Source: Arthrobacter sp. KBS0703 (GTDB lineage: Bacteria; Actinomycetota; Actinomycetes; Actinomycetales; Micrococcaceae). From it: a DNA stretch of 64,000 bases. Below are positions 43,200 through 51,515 of this stretch, piece after piece. Location of the stretch: contig NZ_MVDG02000001.1 in assembly GCF_002008315.2 (NCBI RefSeq), forward strand, positions 124,001 to 188,000, given 5' to 3'. The notes under the pieces were generated by a model. It ran no database searches. It was not told where the DNA came from and saw only the letters and a list, made by a program, of their open reading frames with translations. The translations under genes were made by a program, and so were the position numbers. The first letter of the stretch is position 1; every line of letters starts with the position of its first letter.

Positions 43200-43720
43200 A
43201 TGATGCTGGTGTGGTGCGCGCCTGGCTAGAGTGGGGTGCCGTAGATTCCTTGGCGTGTGTTGCGGCTTTCCTGAAGGCGTCGCTGCAGTAGTCCGGGCCG
43301 GGTCGCAGTAGACCTCGCTGGTGGTGAGTATGTACCAGATTGCCAGGAGTATGGAGTGCTGGACAGCAACGAGCGTCCTGATAGGGCCGCGGCGGGCGGC
43401 GATTCGATGATATTTGGCGCTGAAGTACGTGGTTCTGGAACGCGAAACGCTCATTGCTGCTATTCCCAGCGCGGCTTTGAGATACGGTGCCGGCCCAGGA
43501 TGCCAGTTGAGGTCGGTGATGGCCCGAGTTGGGCGTCCATGACGTCCAGGTGCAAGCGGATCAGAAATCCGTGGTGTCCGGTCAACCGGGTGGGTGAGGG
43601 CCTCCGTGAGTTCGGGAATCTTGGCTCGCATTCTTTGACTGGCCATGTCCGCAAGCACGCCTGGATCGCGCTCACCGTTGATCGCTGCACGGGCCTGCGC
43701 GCATGGCCAAGCAGTGACGG
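43200..43720 (-). pseudogene. IS110-family transposase remnant
   Basis: In shifting frames on the minus strand one can follow V-L-A-D-M-A-S-Q-R-M-R-A-K-I-P-E-L-T-E, then H-H-G-F-L-I-R-L-H-L-D, then A-K-Y-H-R-I-A-A-R-R-G-P-I-R-T-L-V-A-V and H-S-I-L-L-A-I-W-Y-I-L-T-T, then a shifted tail. These are the middle and C-terminal helices of IS110/IS1111 transposases. The N-terminal nuclease half and the conserved Ser region are missing, and several frameshifts are present. It sits between the DUF2231 fragment and the VOC gene and probably drove the local rearrangement. Confidence 0.75.
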
Positions 43721-43724
43721 GGCG

Positions 43725-44462
43725 TCAGCCCGGGGTGAGGACGCAGAACTCGTTGCCCTCTGGGTCGGCGAGGCATACCCATGGCACATCGCCCTGGCCG
43801 ACATCGGCATCAGTGGCGCCGAGCGCCCGTAGCCTGGCCACCTCTGCGGCTTGGTCGTCACCGGCGTACGGCCTCAGGTCGAGGTGGACACGGTTCCACA
43901 CGGTCTCCGGGCCGGACGTGCGAAGGAACTCCAGATACGGCCCGACGCCTTGGGCCGAACGCAGCCTCGCATGATCATCGGTCACCTCGTGCAGGGTCCA
44001 GTCCGTGGCATCGCTCCAGAACCGGGCCATGGCCCGCGGATCCGCGCAGTTGACCACCACCGCGGCGATCGGCCCGGTGTCCCGGTAGATCGGTCGCGGC
44101 TCCAGCACGCAGAACACGTTGCCCTCCGGATCGGCCAGGACCGTCCACGGCACATCACCCTGGCCCACATCTGCGGGCGTCGCACCGAGCTCCATCAGGC
44201 GCGCCACCAGCTCCGCCTGATGGGCCGCAGACGTGGTGGCGAGATCGAGGTGCACGCGGTACCTCACCGTCTCGGGGTCCGGGACGGTGACGACATCGAC
44301 GCAGACGGCGGCGGGATCCGGCCAGACGAAGCCCACAGGTTCAACATTGGTCACGCCGGGTCCCTCGCTGGACACACCCCAACCGAGGGCCTCCGCCCAA
44401 AACCGGCCGAGCGCCGAGTCATCCCGGGCCTTGAAATTCACCTGAACAAGTCGCAGCGCCAT
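43725..44462 (-). CDS. Two-domain VOC (glyoxalase/dioxygenase-like) protein
   Basis: A 245-residue protein of two tandem VOC modules of about 120 residues. Each ends with the same strand set: V-G-Q-G-D-V-P-W-T-V-L-A-D-P-E-G-N-V-F-C-V-L-E in the first and V-G-Q-G-D-V-P-W-V-C-L-A-D-P-E-G-N-E-F-C-V-L-T in the second. Potential metal ligands are the Glu of the last strand and the His of V-H-L-D-L, present in both. Proteins like this include antibiotic-binding and ring-cleavage enzymes. The substrate is unknown. Confidence 0.85.
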   Translation of the reverse strand: MALRLVQVNFKARDDSALGRFWAEALGWGVSSEGPGVTNVEPVGFVWPDPAAVCVDVVTVPDPETVRYRVHLDLATTSAAHQAELVARLMELGATPADVGQGDVPWTVLADPEGNVFCVLEPRPIYRDTGPIAAVVVNCADPRAMARFWSDATDWTLHEVTDDHARLRSAQGVGPYLEFLRTSGPETVWNRVHLDLRPYAGDDQAAEVARLRALGATDADVGQGDVPWVCLADPEGNEFCVLTPG

Positions 44463-44471
44463 GCCGGGGGC

Positions 44472-44945
44472 CTAGCCGCCCCACACCGAGGACGATCCGG
44501 AGTGCCCGGTGATGATGCTCTGGTAGATCATGAACAATCCGGCCAGCACGCCAACGGCCAGCAGGGCGATCCTGACAGGCCGGGATTCCTGGAGGCCCGC
44601 CAGCGCAGGCACCCGCCGGGCCAGCGGCGCGTAGGTGGCTGCGAGCATCAGTGCCACCACCACAAAGAAGACCACCGCGGTGTATTTGAAGATGTCACCC
44701 TGCCGGGCGTGCGCCTGGATCGCGTCGGTGGCGCCCCGGATGGCCTGCAGCTGCTCGCCGGCCTGGGCGGTGATGAGGGACAGGGGAGCGAGCATCAGCG
44801 TCAGGACACCCAGCGGCCACGCCAGGTAGTTCCGGGTCCGGGCGGCGAGGCCGTAGACCACGGCACCCAGCCCGGCAAGCGGCCCGAAGACCACCACGGC
44901 GTGGACGAGGAGAATGTGGGCCGGAAGGCCGGCGATCATGAACAC
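44472..44945 (-). CDS. DUF2231-like four-helix membrane protein
   Basis: A 157-residue protein with four membrane segments. The opening G-L-P-A-H-I-L-L-V-H-A-V-V-V-F-G-P-L carries two His at the membrane face, as in DUF2231 proteins, where they may bind heme or metal. The start is GTG 44945 with AAGGAG 6 bases upstream. The C-terminus I-I-T-G-H-S-G-S-S-S-V-W-G-G is repeated in the fragment at 43091. It lies downstream of two DUF202 genes on the same strand. Confidence 0.75.
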   Translation of the reverse strand: MFMIAGLPAHILLVHAVVVFGPLAGLGAVVYGLAARTRNYLAWPLGVLTLMLAPLSLITAQAGEQLQAIRGATDAIQAHARQGDIFKYTAVVFFVVVALMLAATYAPLARRVPALAGLQESRPVRIALLAVGVLAGLFMIYQSIITGHSGSSSVWGG

Positions 44946-44946
44946 G

Positions 44947-45060
44947 GGTTGCTCCTTGCAGGACGGTTACCGCATGGCAGGACAGGTACTGCGTGCTGTC
45001 ACGGTAGCACCAGCCAAAGGCCCAGCGCGCCAAGAAACACGCATGAACTTGCCGTCCACC
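44947..45060. repeat. Direct repeat, copy 1
   Basis: About 115 bases here match 45441-45556 with scattered differences. The segment covers the ribosome-site region of the DUF2231 gene and the last 20 codons of a DUF202 gene. Confidence 0.85.
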
Positions 45061-45062
45061 GA
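44999..45062 (-). pseudogene. C-terminal fragment of a DUF202 gene
   Basis: The fragment reads W-T-A-S-S-C-V-F-L-G-A-L-G-L-W-L-V-L-P before its stop. The intact gene at 45495 ends W-T-A-S-S-C-V-V-L-G-A-L-G-L-W-L-V-L-A. Upstream of this the reading frame is unrelated. It is part of the 115-base repeat. Confidence 0.8.
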
Positions 45063-45440
45063 CGGTCCTTAAAAATGGGAGGCTCCGCGGGCCGGATCCA
45101 TCGTGCTCGAACGTGATGGGGGTCGCCGGACCCGGCGCTGGCGGGGGGAGCGCATTGCCGGGTCCGGCGGACTGACCGGTTGGAGGACACCTTGCGATCA
45201 GATAGTCAGATGTTGGCCGTCCGACCTTCACAAAAGCTTGCGGGACCCTATGGCTCCAAGAGCCTTCCGCGCCAATGGGTTCCCCCACCGGCCTTGCACG
45301 CGCCGCGTCCGGCACCGCAAACGAGACCAGGCGCCCGGAAATTGTCTTTACCAGCCAGCCCCGGGTCTGCTGCCTCAGCCGGTGAGGGCATATCCTTCGC
45401 GGATCCAGGCCAGCACCTCGGCATCAATTTCTGAAGGGAA
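45063..45440. other. Insert between the two repeat copies, no gene recognised
   Basis: These 378 bases separate two copies of a 115-base repeat. No frame has a start with a ribosome site. On the minus strand the last part before a stop reads S-E-I-D-A-E-V-L-A-W-I-R-E-G-Y-A-L-T-G, which looks like the end of some protein that I cannot name. The piece probably arrived with the duplication. Confidence 0.4.
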
Positions 45441-45556
45441 GGATTGCTCCTTGCAGCACGGTATACCGCATGTCAGGACAGGTGCTGCGTGCTGTCACGC
45501 TAGCACTAGCCAGAGGCCCAGGGCGCCTAGAACCACGCATGAACTTGCCGTCCACA
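45441..45556. repeat. Direct repeat, copy 2
   Basis: This copy matches 44947-45060. It contains the intact DUF202 C-terminus. The AAGGAG ribosome site is kept, but the start codon region downstream of it is replaced by unrelated sequence. Confidence 0.85.
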
Positions 45557-45830
45557 GAACGGCGGCGATGTCCGGTGCGAGATGCTCCGCCGTGATGCCG
45601 TGGATGCCGCGCCGGTACCGCACCCGCTGGGTGAAGTAGATGCCGCCTCCGGCCGCTACTGAAACGGCAAAAAAGGGCAGGACCAGTGGTCCGTGTTCCG
45701 GAATCCAGCGGAGGAAGATGGCGCTGGCGGTCACCAGTGTCAGCGTCGTCCGGCCCCACGCCAGCACCGTGCGCTCCGGCTGCAGCCCGGGGTCTCCATG
45801 CGGCCGATCGTCCGGGTGGTTGTGGGTCAT
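45495..45830 (-). CDS. DUF202 membrane protein
   Basis: A 111-residue protein with three membrane segments. The opening G-L-Q-P-E-R-T-V-L-A-W-G-R-T-T-L-T-L is the DUF202 signature (E-R-T-x-L-A-W-x-R-T). Members are small inner-membrane proteins of unknown function, usually in pairs. It starts 4 bases after the stop of the other DUF202 gene, so the two are an operon. Its 3' end is duplicated at 44999. Confidence 0.88.
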   Translation of the reverse strand: MTHNHPDDRPHGDPGLQPERTVLAWGRTTLTLVTASAIFLRWIPEHGPLVLPFFAVSVAAGGGIYFTQRVRYRRGIHGITAEHLAPDIAAVLWTASSCVVLGALGLWLVLA

Positions 45831-45834
45831 GTTT

Positions 45835-46260
45835 TCAGGCCAGGACGACGACGGCGATCACCACGGCCGCTGCGACGGCGCAGCCGGCGGCGAGCAGCGG
45901 GGCAATGAGCGGCAGCGGCAACGGCCGGTTGGTGCGCAGGCTGCCTTCGACGCGAAGCCAGCGCACGGCAGCTCCGGCGCTGAGGATCATGCCGAGCAGG
46001 AGCAGCAGGACCGAGAGCCCCCGCCGGACGGGTTCCAGGAAGACGTCGGAGGTGAAGGCCTCCACGGCGATGCCGCCGGCCAGGAGTGCCAGCGAGGTGC
46101 GGATCCAGGCCAGGAACGTACGTTCATTGGCTAGCGTGAAGCGCGGGTCCGGCTCGGTCCCACCGGGGAGAAGCCTTTCGGCGATCCTGCTTCTGCGGGC
46201 TGGGCCCGTATCGGGGGTTGGTCCGGGTCTTGGGTCAAGCGGGTTCGCGGGCACGGTCAC
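45835..46260 (-). CDS. DUF202 membrane protein, longer paralogue
   Basis: A 141-residue protein with a Pro-rich cytoplasmic N-terminus of about 35 residues and the signature A-N-E-R-T-F-L-A-W-I-R-T-S-L-A-L-L-A-G-G-I-A-V, followed by two further membrane segments. It heads the DUF202-DUF202 pair. Paired short and long DUF202 proteins are common in actinobacteria. The region 46261-46474 upstream contains only a doubtful 70-residue frame. Confidence 0.88.
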   Translation of the reverse strand: MTVPANPLDPRPGPTPDTGPARRSRIAERLLPGGTEPDPRFTLANERTFLAWIRTSLALLAGGIAVEAFTSDVFLEPVRRGLSVLLLLLGMILSAGAAVRWLRVEGSLRTNRPLPLPLIAPLLAAGCAVAAAVVIAVVVLA

Positions 46261-46474
46261 AGTCTAGACAGCGGCTAGCGGAGGGATAGTTCCAGACGCG
46301 GTACACGCGGTTAAAATCGGTGATTTCAAGCTCTCCGCGCGCAGAAGGCAGGATCAGCGTTCCCGCCGCGCCGGTGCCCCGGAGGGGTACGCCTCCGGGG
46401 CGGACCTCATCGTGGCAGCAACCATGCGCGAGGTTCCGAACCTTCAACGGGCAGCGTGATCGCCGTCAACCCCA

Positions 46475-47140
46475 CTAGGCCGAGGCGCTCAGCGGTTGCC
46501 AGGCCTGGCCGGCGCCGACAGTGTCCGCGCCTGCCTCAAAGAACAAGGCGATGGTAACCGCGCCGGGGTCGAGCACTCCCCGCGCGAGTTCGCCCACATA
46601 GGTGGCCCTGCCGCGGGCGGCGATGAGGTCGGCGGTGGACTCAGCGCCGGCCCGGGCGGCCAGGGCTGCTTCCAGGAGCGCCCCGCCAAGCGTGTTGCCG
46701 CGCTCGGCGGCCGCGGTGAGAGCAACGGATGCCGGTTGGAGCGCGTCGATCATCGTGTTGTCACCGACCCGGGCACCGCCGAGTTTCTGGATGGTCGACA
46801 GCCCCGCCGCGATGCCTTGGGCGATGTCGGTGACGGCTGCTGCGTCATTCTTGGAACCTTTGGCGATGTCGCGGAACCACATCCCGAACAGCGGTCCGCT
46901 GGTGCCTCCGGTGGCCATGAAGCCACGGCTTGCGGCTTGGAACACGGTGGGGAAGGTCGCTTCCGTGGCGGTCGGCAGACCTGCTCGTGTGCGTTCCAGG
47001 GCGGAGGCGATGTTGACGCCGAAGTCGCCGTCACCGGCGAGCCGGTCCAGCTCTGTCAGGTAGGCCTGAGTCGAGTCGAATCGTTCATTGAACGAGGTTA
47101 TCCACGTCAGTGCAGCGGTGCCGTCGATGAGGTTGGTCAT
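46475..47140 (-). CDS. dhaL: Dihydroxyacetone kinase ADP-binding subunit, divergent copy
   Basis: A 221-residue DhaL-type protein. The Mg-nucleotide motif is G-D-G-D-F-G-V-N-I near residue 37, with Phe where typical DhaL has His. The later blocks T-G-G-T-S-G-P-L-F-G-M-W-F, V-G-D-N-T-M-I-D-A-L and R-A-T-Y-V-G-E-L-A-R-G-V-L-D-P-G-A are kept. DhaL carries ADP/ATP and phosphorylates the ketose bound to DhaK; in PTS-linked systems the nucleotide is rephosphorylated by DhaM. It is the last gene of the operon and differs clearly from the copy at 48950, so the second pair may serve another substrate. Confidence 0.88.
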   Translation of the reverse strand: MTNLIDGTAALTWITSFNERFDSTQAYLTELDRLAGDGDFGVNIASALERTRAGLPTATEATFPTVFQAASRGFMATGGTSGPLFGMWFRDIAKGSKNDAAAVTDIAQGIAAGLSTIQKLGGARVGDNTMIDALQPASVALTAAAERGNTLGGALLEAALAARAGAESTADLIAARGRATYVGELARGVLDPGAVTIALFFEAGADTVGAGQAWQPLSASA

Positions 47141-47167
47141 GATGTTTCCTTCGGTCTGTTGGTGTTG

Positions 47168-48172
47168 TTACCAGGAGAGGGCGGGTGTGCGAACGGTGTC
47201 GTCCCACAGGCTGATCAGTTCGTCGTCGGCGACCGTCAGGGTCACGGAGAGGCCGTGCATGTTCAGGGAAGAGACGTACGTGCCGGCGAGGGAGCGCGCG
47301 ACGCGGATGCCACGACCGTTCAGAAGGTTGTGCATGTGGCGGGCTGCGATGGAGAGCTCGAGCGGGTAGGCGCCGCCGAGGCCGTTCACGATGGCGATTA
47401 CCGACTGGCCGCGCTTGACCTCCAGGTTGGAGACCAATGGCGTGACGAGCTGTTCGACCAGGTCATCGGCGGGTGCGTAGGCTATGCGGCGGGTGCCTCG
47501 TTCGCCGTGGATGCCCACCCCGAATTCGACCTCGTGGGGTTCGAGCTCAAATGCGGCGGTGGACTCTCCGGGATGTGCGCCAGCGTCCAGGGCGATCGCC
47601 AGGCTGCGGGAACGGGCGACGACGTCGCGGCCGCGGGCGGCGATGGTGGATACGTCGGCGCCCCGCTCGGCGAGGGCGCCGCATACCTTTTCGACGGTGA
47701 CGACGGCGGCCGTGCCGCGGCGTCCCGGACCGTCATTGCCGTTGTCGGAGGCGAGGTCGTCGTCAACGAGCACCTGCTCGACAGGGACGCCGTCGTCATC
47801 GGCCAGTGACGCGGCGATCTGGAAGTTGAGGACGTCGCCGGTGTAGTTCTTCACGATCTGCACGACGCCTGCGCCGGTGTTGGCGAGTTTGGTGCCTGCG
47901 TGCACCTGGTCTGCGGTGGGGCTGGCAAACACTGCGCCGCAGACGGCGACGTCGAGCATTCCGCTGCCGACGAATCCGGCGTGCAGCGGCTCGTGGCCGG
48001 AGCCTCCGCCTGAGACAAGGCCGACCTTGCCGGGTGTCAGGATTTTGCGGGAAATCAGGTTGTGTTCGTTGTTGAACGTCACCAGCTCCGGATGCGTCAG
48101 GGCGAATCCGTCCAGGGCTTCGTCGATGACGCGGTGGGGGCTGTTGATGATGTGTCGCACGGCTGTAGGCAT
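47168..48172 (-). CDS. dhaK: Dihydroxyacetone kinase substrate-binding subunit, second copy
   Basis: A 334-residue DhaK-type protein. The substrate-site residues are present: G-G-G-S-G-H-E-P-L-H-A near 56, K-N-Y-T-G-D-V-L-N-F near 109 and G-V-G-I-H-G-E-R-G near 220, whose His forms the covalent hemiaminal with dihydroxyacetone. It differs from the copy at 49602 in an insert rich in Asp (V-D-D-D-L-A-S-D-N-G-N-D) and in E-R-G against E-P-G. It may bind dihydroxyacetone or a four-carbon ketose such as erythrulose; the sequence cannot decide. Confidence 0.9.
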   Translation of the reverse strand: MPTAVRHIINSPHRVIDEALDGFALTHPELVTFNNEHNLISRKILTPGKVGLVSGGGSGHEPLHAGFVGSGMLDVAVCGAVFASPTADQVHAGTKLANTGAGVVQIVKNYTGDVLNFQIAASLADDDGVPVEQVLVDDDLASDNGNDGPGRRGTAAVVTVEKVCGALAERGADVSTIAARGRDVVARSRSLAIALDAGAHPGESTAAFELEPHEVEFGVGIHGERGTRRIAYAPADDLVEQLVTPLVSNLEVKRGQSVIAIVNGLGGAYPLELSIAARHMHNLLNGRGIRVARSLAGTYVSSLNMHGLSVTLTVADDELISLWDDTVRTPALSW

Positions 48173-48233
48173 GGAAGTACTCCGGTTCTTGTTAGTGGCA
48201 GTGGAATGAGAGGCGAAAAGGGGACGGGGAGGG

Positions 48234-48953
48234 CTAGGAAAGTTCGCCGAAGCCTTGAAGGACGAGTTGCTTTACGGCGTTCACGGCCTGGGAGGCGTCG
48301 GGGCCGTTGGCATCGATGCGGATCCGGTCGTTCCTGCTTGCGGCGAGGGACAGCAGGCCGATCACGCTGCATGCGTTGACCGGCCCGCGCCCGGCGGTGG
48401 TGTTGGTCAGTTCGACGTCGGCACTGAACTCCCCGGCGGTCTGCACGAGCAGCGATGCCGGGCGGGCGTGGAGGCCCATCGGATTGATCAGCCGTTCCTC
48501 GGCGCTGGCGGCGGGGCTCCCCGGGGCGGTGTCGTCCCCACCTGAAGCGTCCGGGGCTGTGACGGTCTGCGTCTTCTTGGCGCTGAGGGCGTTGCTCGTT
48601 TCAGCGGTGATGTCGGCCAGCGAACTGCCTGCGGCGGCGCCGACCACTGCCGCCGTCGTTGCCTCGACGAAGGGGCCGTCGCTGATCACCACCTGGTGGG
48701 TGCTGGCGCGGATCTCCAAGGCCAGGGATGCGCTGAGGATCGCTGATCCCAGGTCGGTGATGACGAGCACGCCGTCCGTGGTGGCGAGGTCATCGATGGC
48801 GGACGCGATTGCTGTTGCGTCGGTTCCGAATCCTCCGGCGGCGCCGGCGGCGATCCGGATGGGAGGTTGCGTGCCGTGGACCATTTGCAGGGCGAGTTCC
48901 ATTGCAGCGTTGGCCAGTGCTTCACTATGTGAGACGAGTACGATGCCGATCAT
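48234..48953 (-). CDS. dhaM: PTS phosphocarrier DhaM (EIIA-HPr fusion)
   Basis: A 239-residue protein. Residues 1-130 form a mannose-type EIIA domain with the phospho-accepting His in V-L-V-S-H-S-E-A-L-A and the strand V-L-V-I-T-D-L-G-S-A. After an Ala/Ser/Thr linker, residues 155-239 are an HPr domain with the active-site His in G-L-H-A-R-P-A-S. It lacks the truncated EI domain found in E. coli DhaM. It passes phosphate from PEP through EI to DhaL-bound ADP. It overlaps dhaL by 4 bases. Confidence 0.92.
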   Translation of the reverse strand: MIGIVLVSHSEALANAAMELALQMVHGTQPPIRIAAGAAGGFGTDATAIASAIDDLATTDGVLVITDLGSAILSASLALEIRASTHQVVISDGPFVEATTAAVVGAAAGSSLADITAETSNALSAKKTQTVTAPDASGGDDTAPGSPAASAEERLINPMGLHARPASLLVQTAGEFSADVELTNTTAGRGPVNACSVIGLLSLAASRNDRIRIDANGPDASQAVNAVKQLVLQGFGELS

Positions 48954-49600
48954 CGTGCCTTTCCTTCACCGACGCTTGCGGCCAGCGCAGCAACCAGGAT
49001 GGTCGCTGACGCGGCTCCTGGGTCGATGTGCCCGGCGCTGCGGTCACCGAGATAGGACGCCCGGCCTTTGCGTGCGACGAGCGGTTCGGTCGAGTCCCGG
49101 CCGGTCGTCGCCGCAGCGGCGGCGGCCGCAATGGAGCCATGCAGTTGCCGGCCGTCAGCCAGGGACTGGGACAGGACCGTGACGGCCGGTTCGAGGGCGT
49201 CAATCATGGTCTTGTCGCCAACTGCCGCGTGGCCGCGTGCGATGACGCCGTTCACGCCGGCACGCAGTGCGTTCTCCAGTTCCGATGCGTCCAATTGCGC
49301 GCTCGAGGGGCTATTTCGGCCCATTTCAAGGAAGAAGGTGCCGTACAGGGACCCGCTGGCCCCGCCGACGGTGGACACCAGGGTCATGCCGACGGCCTTG
49401 AGCAGTTCCTGTACGGTTTTTGTCGACCTGTCATCGAGCTTGGCGACCACCGCGGCTGTGCCGCGAACCATGTTGGTCCCGTGGTCGGCGTCGCCGATCG
49501 CCGAGTCCAGCTCGGTCAACCAGTCTGCCTGTGTCGTGATCTCCGACGCGAAGCGGTTCAGCCACTGCTGGATGGCATCGATCGTGAGTGTTTCCGGCAT
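48950..49600 (-). CDS. dhaL: Dihydroxyacetone kinase ADP-binding subunit, canonical copy
   Basis: A 216-residue DhaL with the canonical motif I-G-D-A-D-H-G-T-N-M for Mg-nucleotide binding, then G-G-A-S-G-S-L-Y-G-T-F-F, V-G-D-K-T-M-I-D-A-L and the C-terminal G-R-A-S-Y-L-G-D-R-S-A-G-H-I-D-P-G-A. It holds ADP tightly and cycles it to ATP with phosphate from DhaM. The start is 1 base after the dhaK stop, and the gene overlaps dhaM by 4 bases, so these three are made together. Confidence 0.93.
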   Translation of the reverse strand: MPETLTIDAIQQWLNRFASEITTQADWLTELDSAIGDADHGTNMVRGTAAVVAKLDDRSTKTVQELLKAVGMTLVSTVGGASGSLYGTFFLEMGRNSPSSAQLDASELENALRAGVNGVIARGHAAVGDKTMIDALEPAVTVLSQSLADGRQLHGSIAAAAAAATTGRDSTEPLVARKGRASYLGDRSAGHIDPGAASATILVAALAASVGEGKAR

Positions 49601-49601
49601 G

Positions 49602-50594
49602 TCAATCCTTCCAGCGGAGGGCCGGGGTGTTCACCGGCGCGTCCCACAAATCGAGAATTTCGTCGTCTGCACCGACCAGAGTCAGGGAACAACCCGCCAT
49701 GTCGAGGCTGGTGACATAGTTTCCGACCAAGGATCGGGCCACCGTGATGTTGCGTTCCTTGAGGCGGTCGGAGACCTCGGCGAACATTGCATAGAGCTCG
49801 ATCAGCGGGGTTCCTCCCAGGCCGGTCAGCAAGGCGATAACCGGTTTGCCGCTGAAGTCATAGTCTGTGGTGATCGACTCGACCAGCGCGTCGGACAGTT
49901 CCGCGGCCGACATCACCGATACGCGCTTGCGTCCTGGTTCGCCGTGGATACCGACGCCGAGCTCCATTTCGCCCTCAGGCAGATCGAAGCTGGGCCTGCC
50001 TACGGAAGGAACAATGCAGCTGGTAAGCGCCGCCCCCATGGAACGTCCCGCCTCGGCGATCCGCTCGGCGAGCCCATGTACCTTCTCAAGGGACCAGCCG
50101 CGGGCCGCTGCGGCGCCTGCAACCTTTTCCAGAATCAGCGTGGTGCCGACACCGCGCCGGCCCGCTGTCCAGGTGGAGTCCTCCACCGCGACGTCGTCAG
50201 CGACGACGACCGAGGCGACCTCGATACCCTGTTCCCGGGCGAGCTCGGCGGCCATTTCAAAATTGAGCAGGTCGCCGGTGTAATTCTTGACGACGAAGAG
50301 CACGCCCGCCCCGGTGTCCACCCGGGTAGCGGCGGCCAGAATCTGGTCCGGAGTCGGTGACGTAAAGATCTCACCTGCGCACGCGGCGTCCAGCATTCCA
50401 GCGCCGACCAACCCGCTGTGCAGCGGTTCGTGGCCCGAGCCGCCTCCGGAGACCAGCGCGACGCGGCCTTCCCGCGGTGCGGCGCTGAAAACGATGCGGT
50501 TCTCGAAGTCCACTGACAGCTGTCCGTGGGCTGCGGCGAAGCCTCGTAGGGCGTCTGCCAGCAGTGTCTGCGGGGAGTTGATCAGCATGTTCAT
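49602..50594 (-). CDS. dhaK: Dihydroxyacetone kinase substrate-binding subunit, canonical copy
   Basis: A 330-residue DhaK. Substrate-site motifs are G-G-G-S-G-H-E-P-L-H-S, K-N-Y-T-G-D-L-L-N-F and G-V-G-I-H-G-E-P-G-R-K-R with the covalent His. It ends T-P-A-L-R-W, as DhaK proteins do. It overlaps the MIP channel gene by 4 bases, which ties substrate entry to phosphorylation. The product dihydroxyacetone phosphate enters glycolysis. Confidence 0.95.
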   Translation of the reverse strand: MNMLINSPQTLLADALRGFAAAHGQLSVDFENRIVFSAAPREGRVALVSGGGSGHEPLHSGLVGAGMLDAACAGEIFTSPTPDQILAAATRVDTGAGVLFVVKNYTGDLLNFEMAAELAREQGIEVASVVVADDVAVEDSTWTAGRRGVGTTLILEKVAGAAAARGWSLEKVHGLAERIAEAGRSMGAALTSCIVPSVGRPSFDLPEGEMELGVGIHGEPGRKRVSVMSAAELSDALVESITTDYDFSGKPVIALLTGLGGTPLIELYAMFAEVSDRLKERNITVARSLVGNYVTSLDMAGCSLTLVGADDEILDLWDAPVNTPALRWKD

Positions 50595-51346
50595 GCCCGG
50601 GACTCCTGCTCGGTCAGCGCCTCGGTGAGGGAGGTGCGGTCAGCCTGGGTGCGTGAGATGAGACCGAACAACAGTCCGGCGGCGACGCCCGCGGCAATTT
50701 CGGCGATCACGTAAACGGGCCACTGTTCCCAGTGAACGGTTCCGCCCATCAGGGACTGTACGAGCATCGGCCCGGTGGTCCTGGCGGGGTTGATCGATGC
50801 CCCGGTGACCGGTGCGACCGGGATGATTGCGGCGAACACGATGAACCCGATGACGATCCCAGCAAAGCCCGGTGCGGCCTTGCGGTGGATCACGCCGAAC
50901 ACTGTGAAGACAAGCAGGAAAGTGCCAATGAACTCGGCGGTGAAAGCCTGCCAGACGGGGATGTCACCATACGCCGCCACTCCGAGGCCCAGTTCACTGG
51001 CCTTCTGGCCGAGCACTGCGATGATCGCGAAGGAGCCTGCAATAGCACCCAGTACCTGGGCTCCGAGGTATCCCGGCACGTCGCGCCACGGGAACTTCCC
51101 TGTGGCGGCCAGCCCCACGGTTACTGCGGGGTTGATGTGGTTTCCGGAAATGTAGCCAAAGACGTAGACGGTGCCAATGACCACTGCACCAAACGACAGG
51201 GAGATGAAGCCCAGCTCCGAGCCGGTAAACGGCTGGTCGCCGCGGGCGATGGCGAGGGCAGGGACGGATCCTACGCCCACGAAGACGAGGAACGCGGTCC
51301 CCAGAAACTCGGCAGCGAGGCGCTGCCACATGCGGTTTTCGTCCAT
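50591..51346 (-). CDS. glpF: MIP-family channel (glycerol/dihydroxyacetone facilitator)
   Basis: A 251-residue major intrinsic protein with six membrane segments and both full motifs, H-I-N-P-A-V-T and S-I-N-P-A-R-T. The second has Arg as in classic channels but Thr rather than the Asp typical of GlpF, so substrate range may differ. AAAGGAGAA lies before ATG 51346. As the first gene of the dha operon it probably admits dihydroxyacetone, glycerol or a related polyol. It is distinct from the AqpS-like channel at 15022. Confidence 0.88.
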   Translation of the reverse strand: MDENRMWQRLAAEFLGTAFLVFVGVGSVPALAIARGDQPFTGSELGFISLSFGAVVIGTVYVFGYISGNHINPAVTVGLAATGKFPWRDVPGYLGAQVLGAIAGSFAIIAVLGQKASELGLGVAAYGDIPVWQAFTAEFIGTFLLVFTVFGVIHRKAAPGFAGIVIGFIVFAAIIPVAPVTGASINPARTTGPMLVQSLMGGTVHWEQWPVYVIAEIAAGVAAGLLFGLISRTQADRTSLTEALTEQESRA

Positions 51347-51393
51347 GACGAAAGTTCTCCTTTGAACAGTGGATGAAATTAGACGAAGATTCA

Positions 51394-51432
51394 GATTCGA
51401 CATTGTCGACTCTGATTCGGTAATATCGAATC
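51394..51432. promoter_or_regulatory. Two tandem IclR-type operators
   Basis: GATTCGACATTGTCGACTC (51394-51412) and GATTCGGTAATATCGAATC (51414-51432) are similar 19-base palindromes, centred 20 bases apart, that is, on the same helix face. They lie between the divergent dha operon and the iclR gene. The second is a perfect inverted repeat in its outer six bases. Confidence 0.7.
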
Positions 51433-51515
51433 ATGCCGGTTAGCGTTCCCGGCTGTCAAGGGGCTAAATTGACTCGGAGGAATGAGAAGCCAATCGACGA
51501 TGGGAGAGTGGGTCC

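Noticed and set aside
46235..46447. 70-codon minus-strand frame upstream of the DUF202 pair
   Set aside because: The segment E-I-T-D-F-N-R-V-Y-R-V-W-N-Y looks protein-like, but there is no good ribosome site and the frame runs into the DUF202 gene. It could be a gene remnant; the evidence is too thin.
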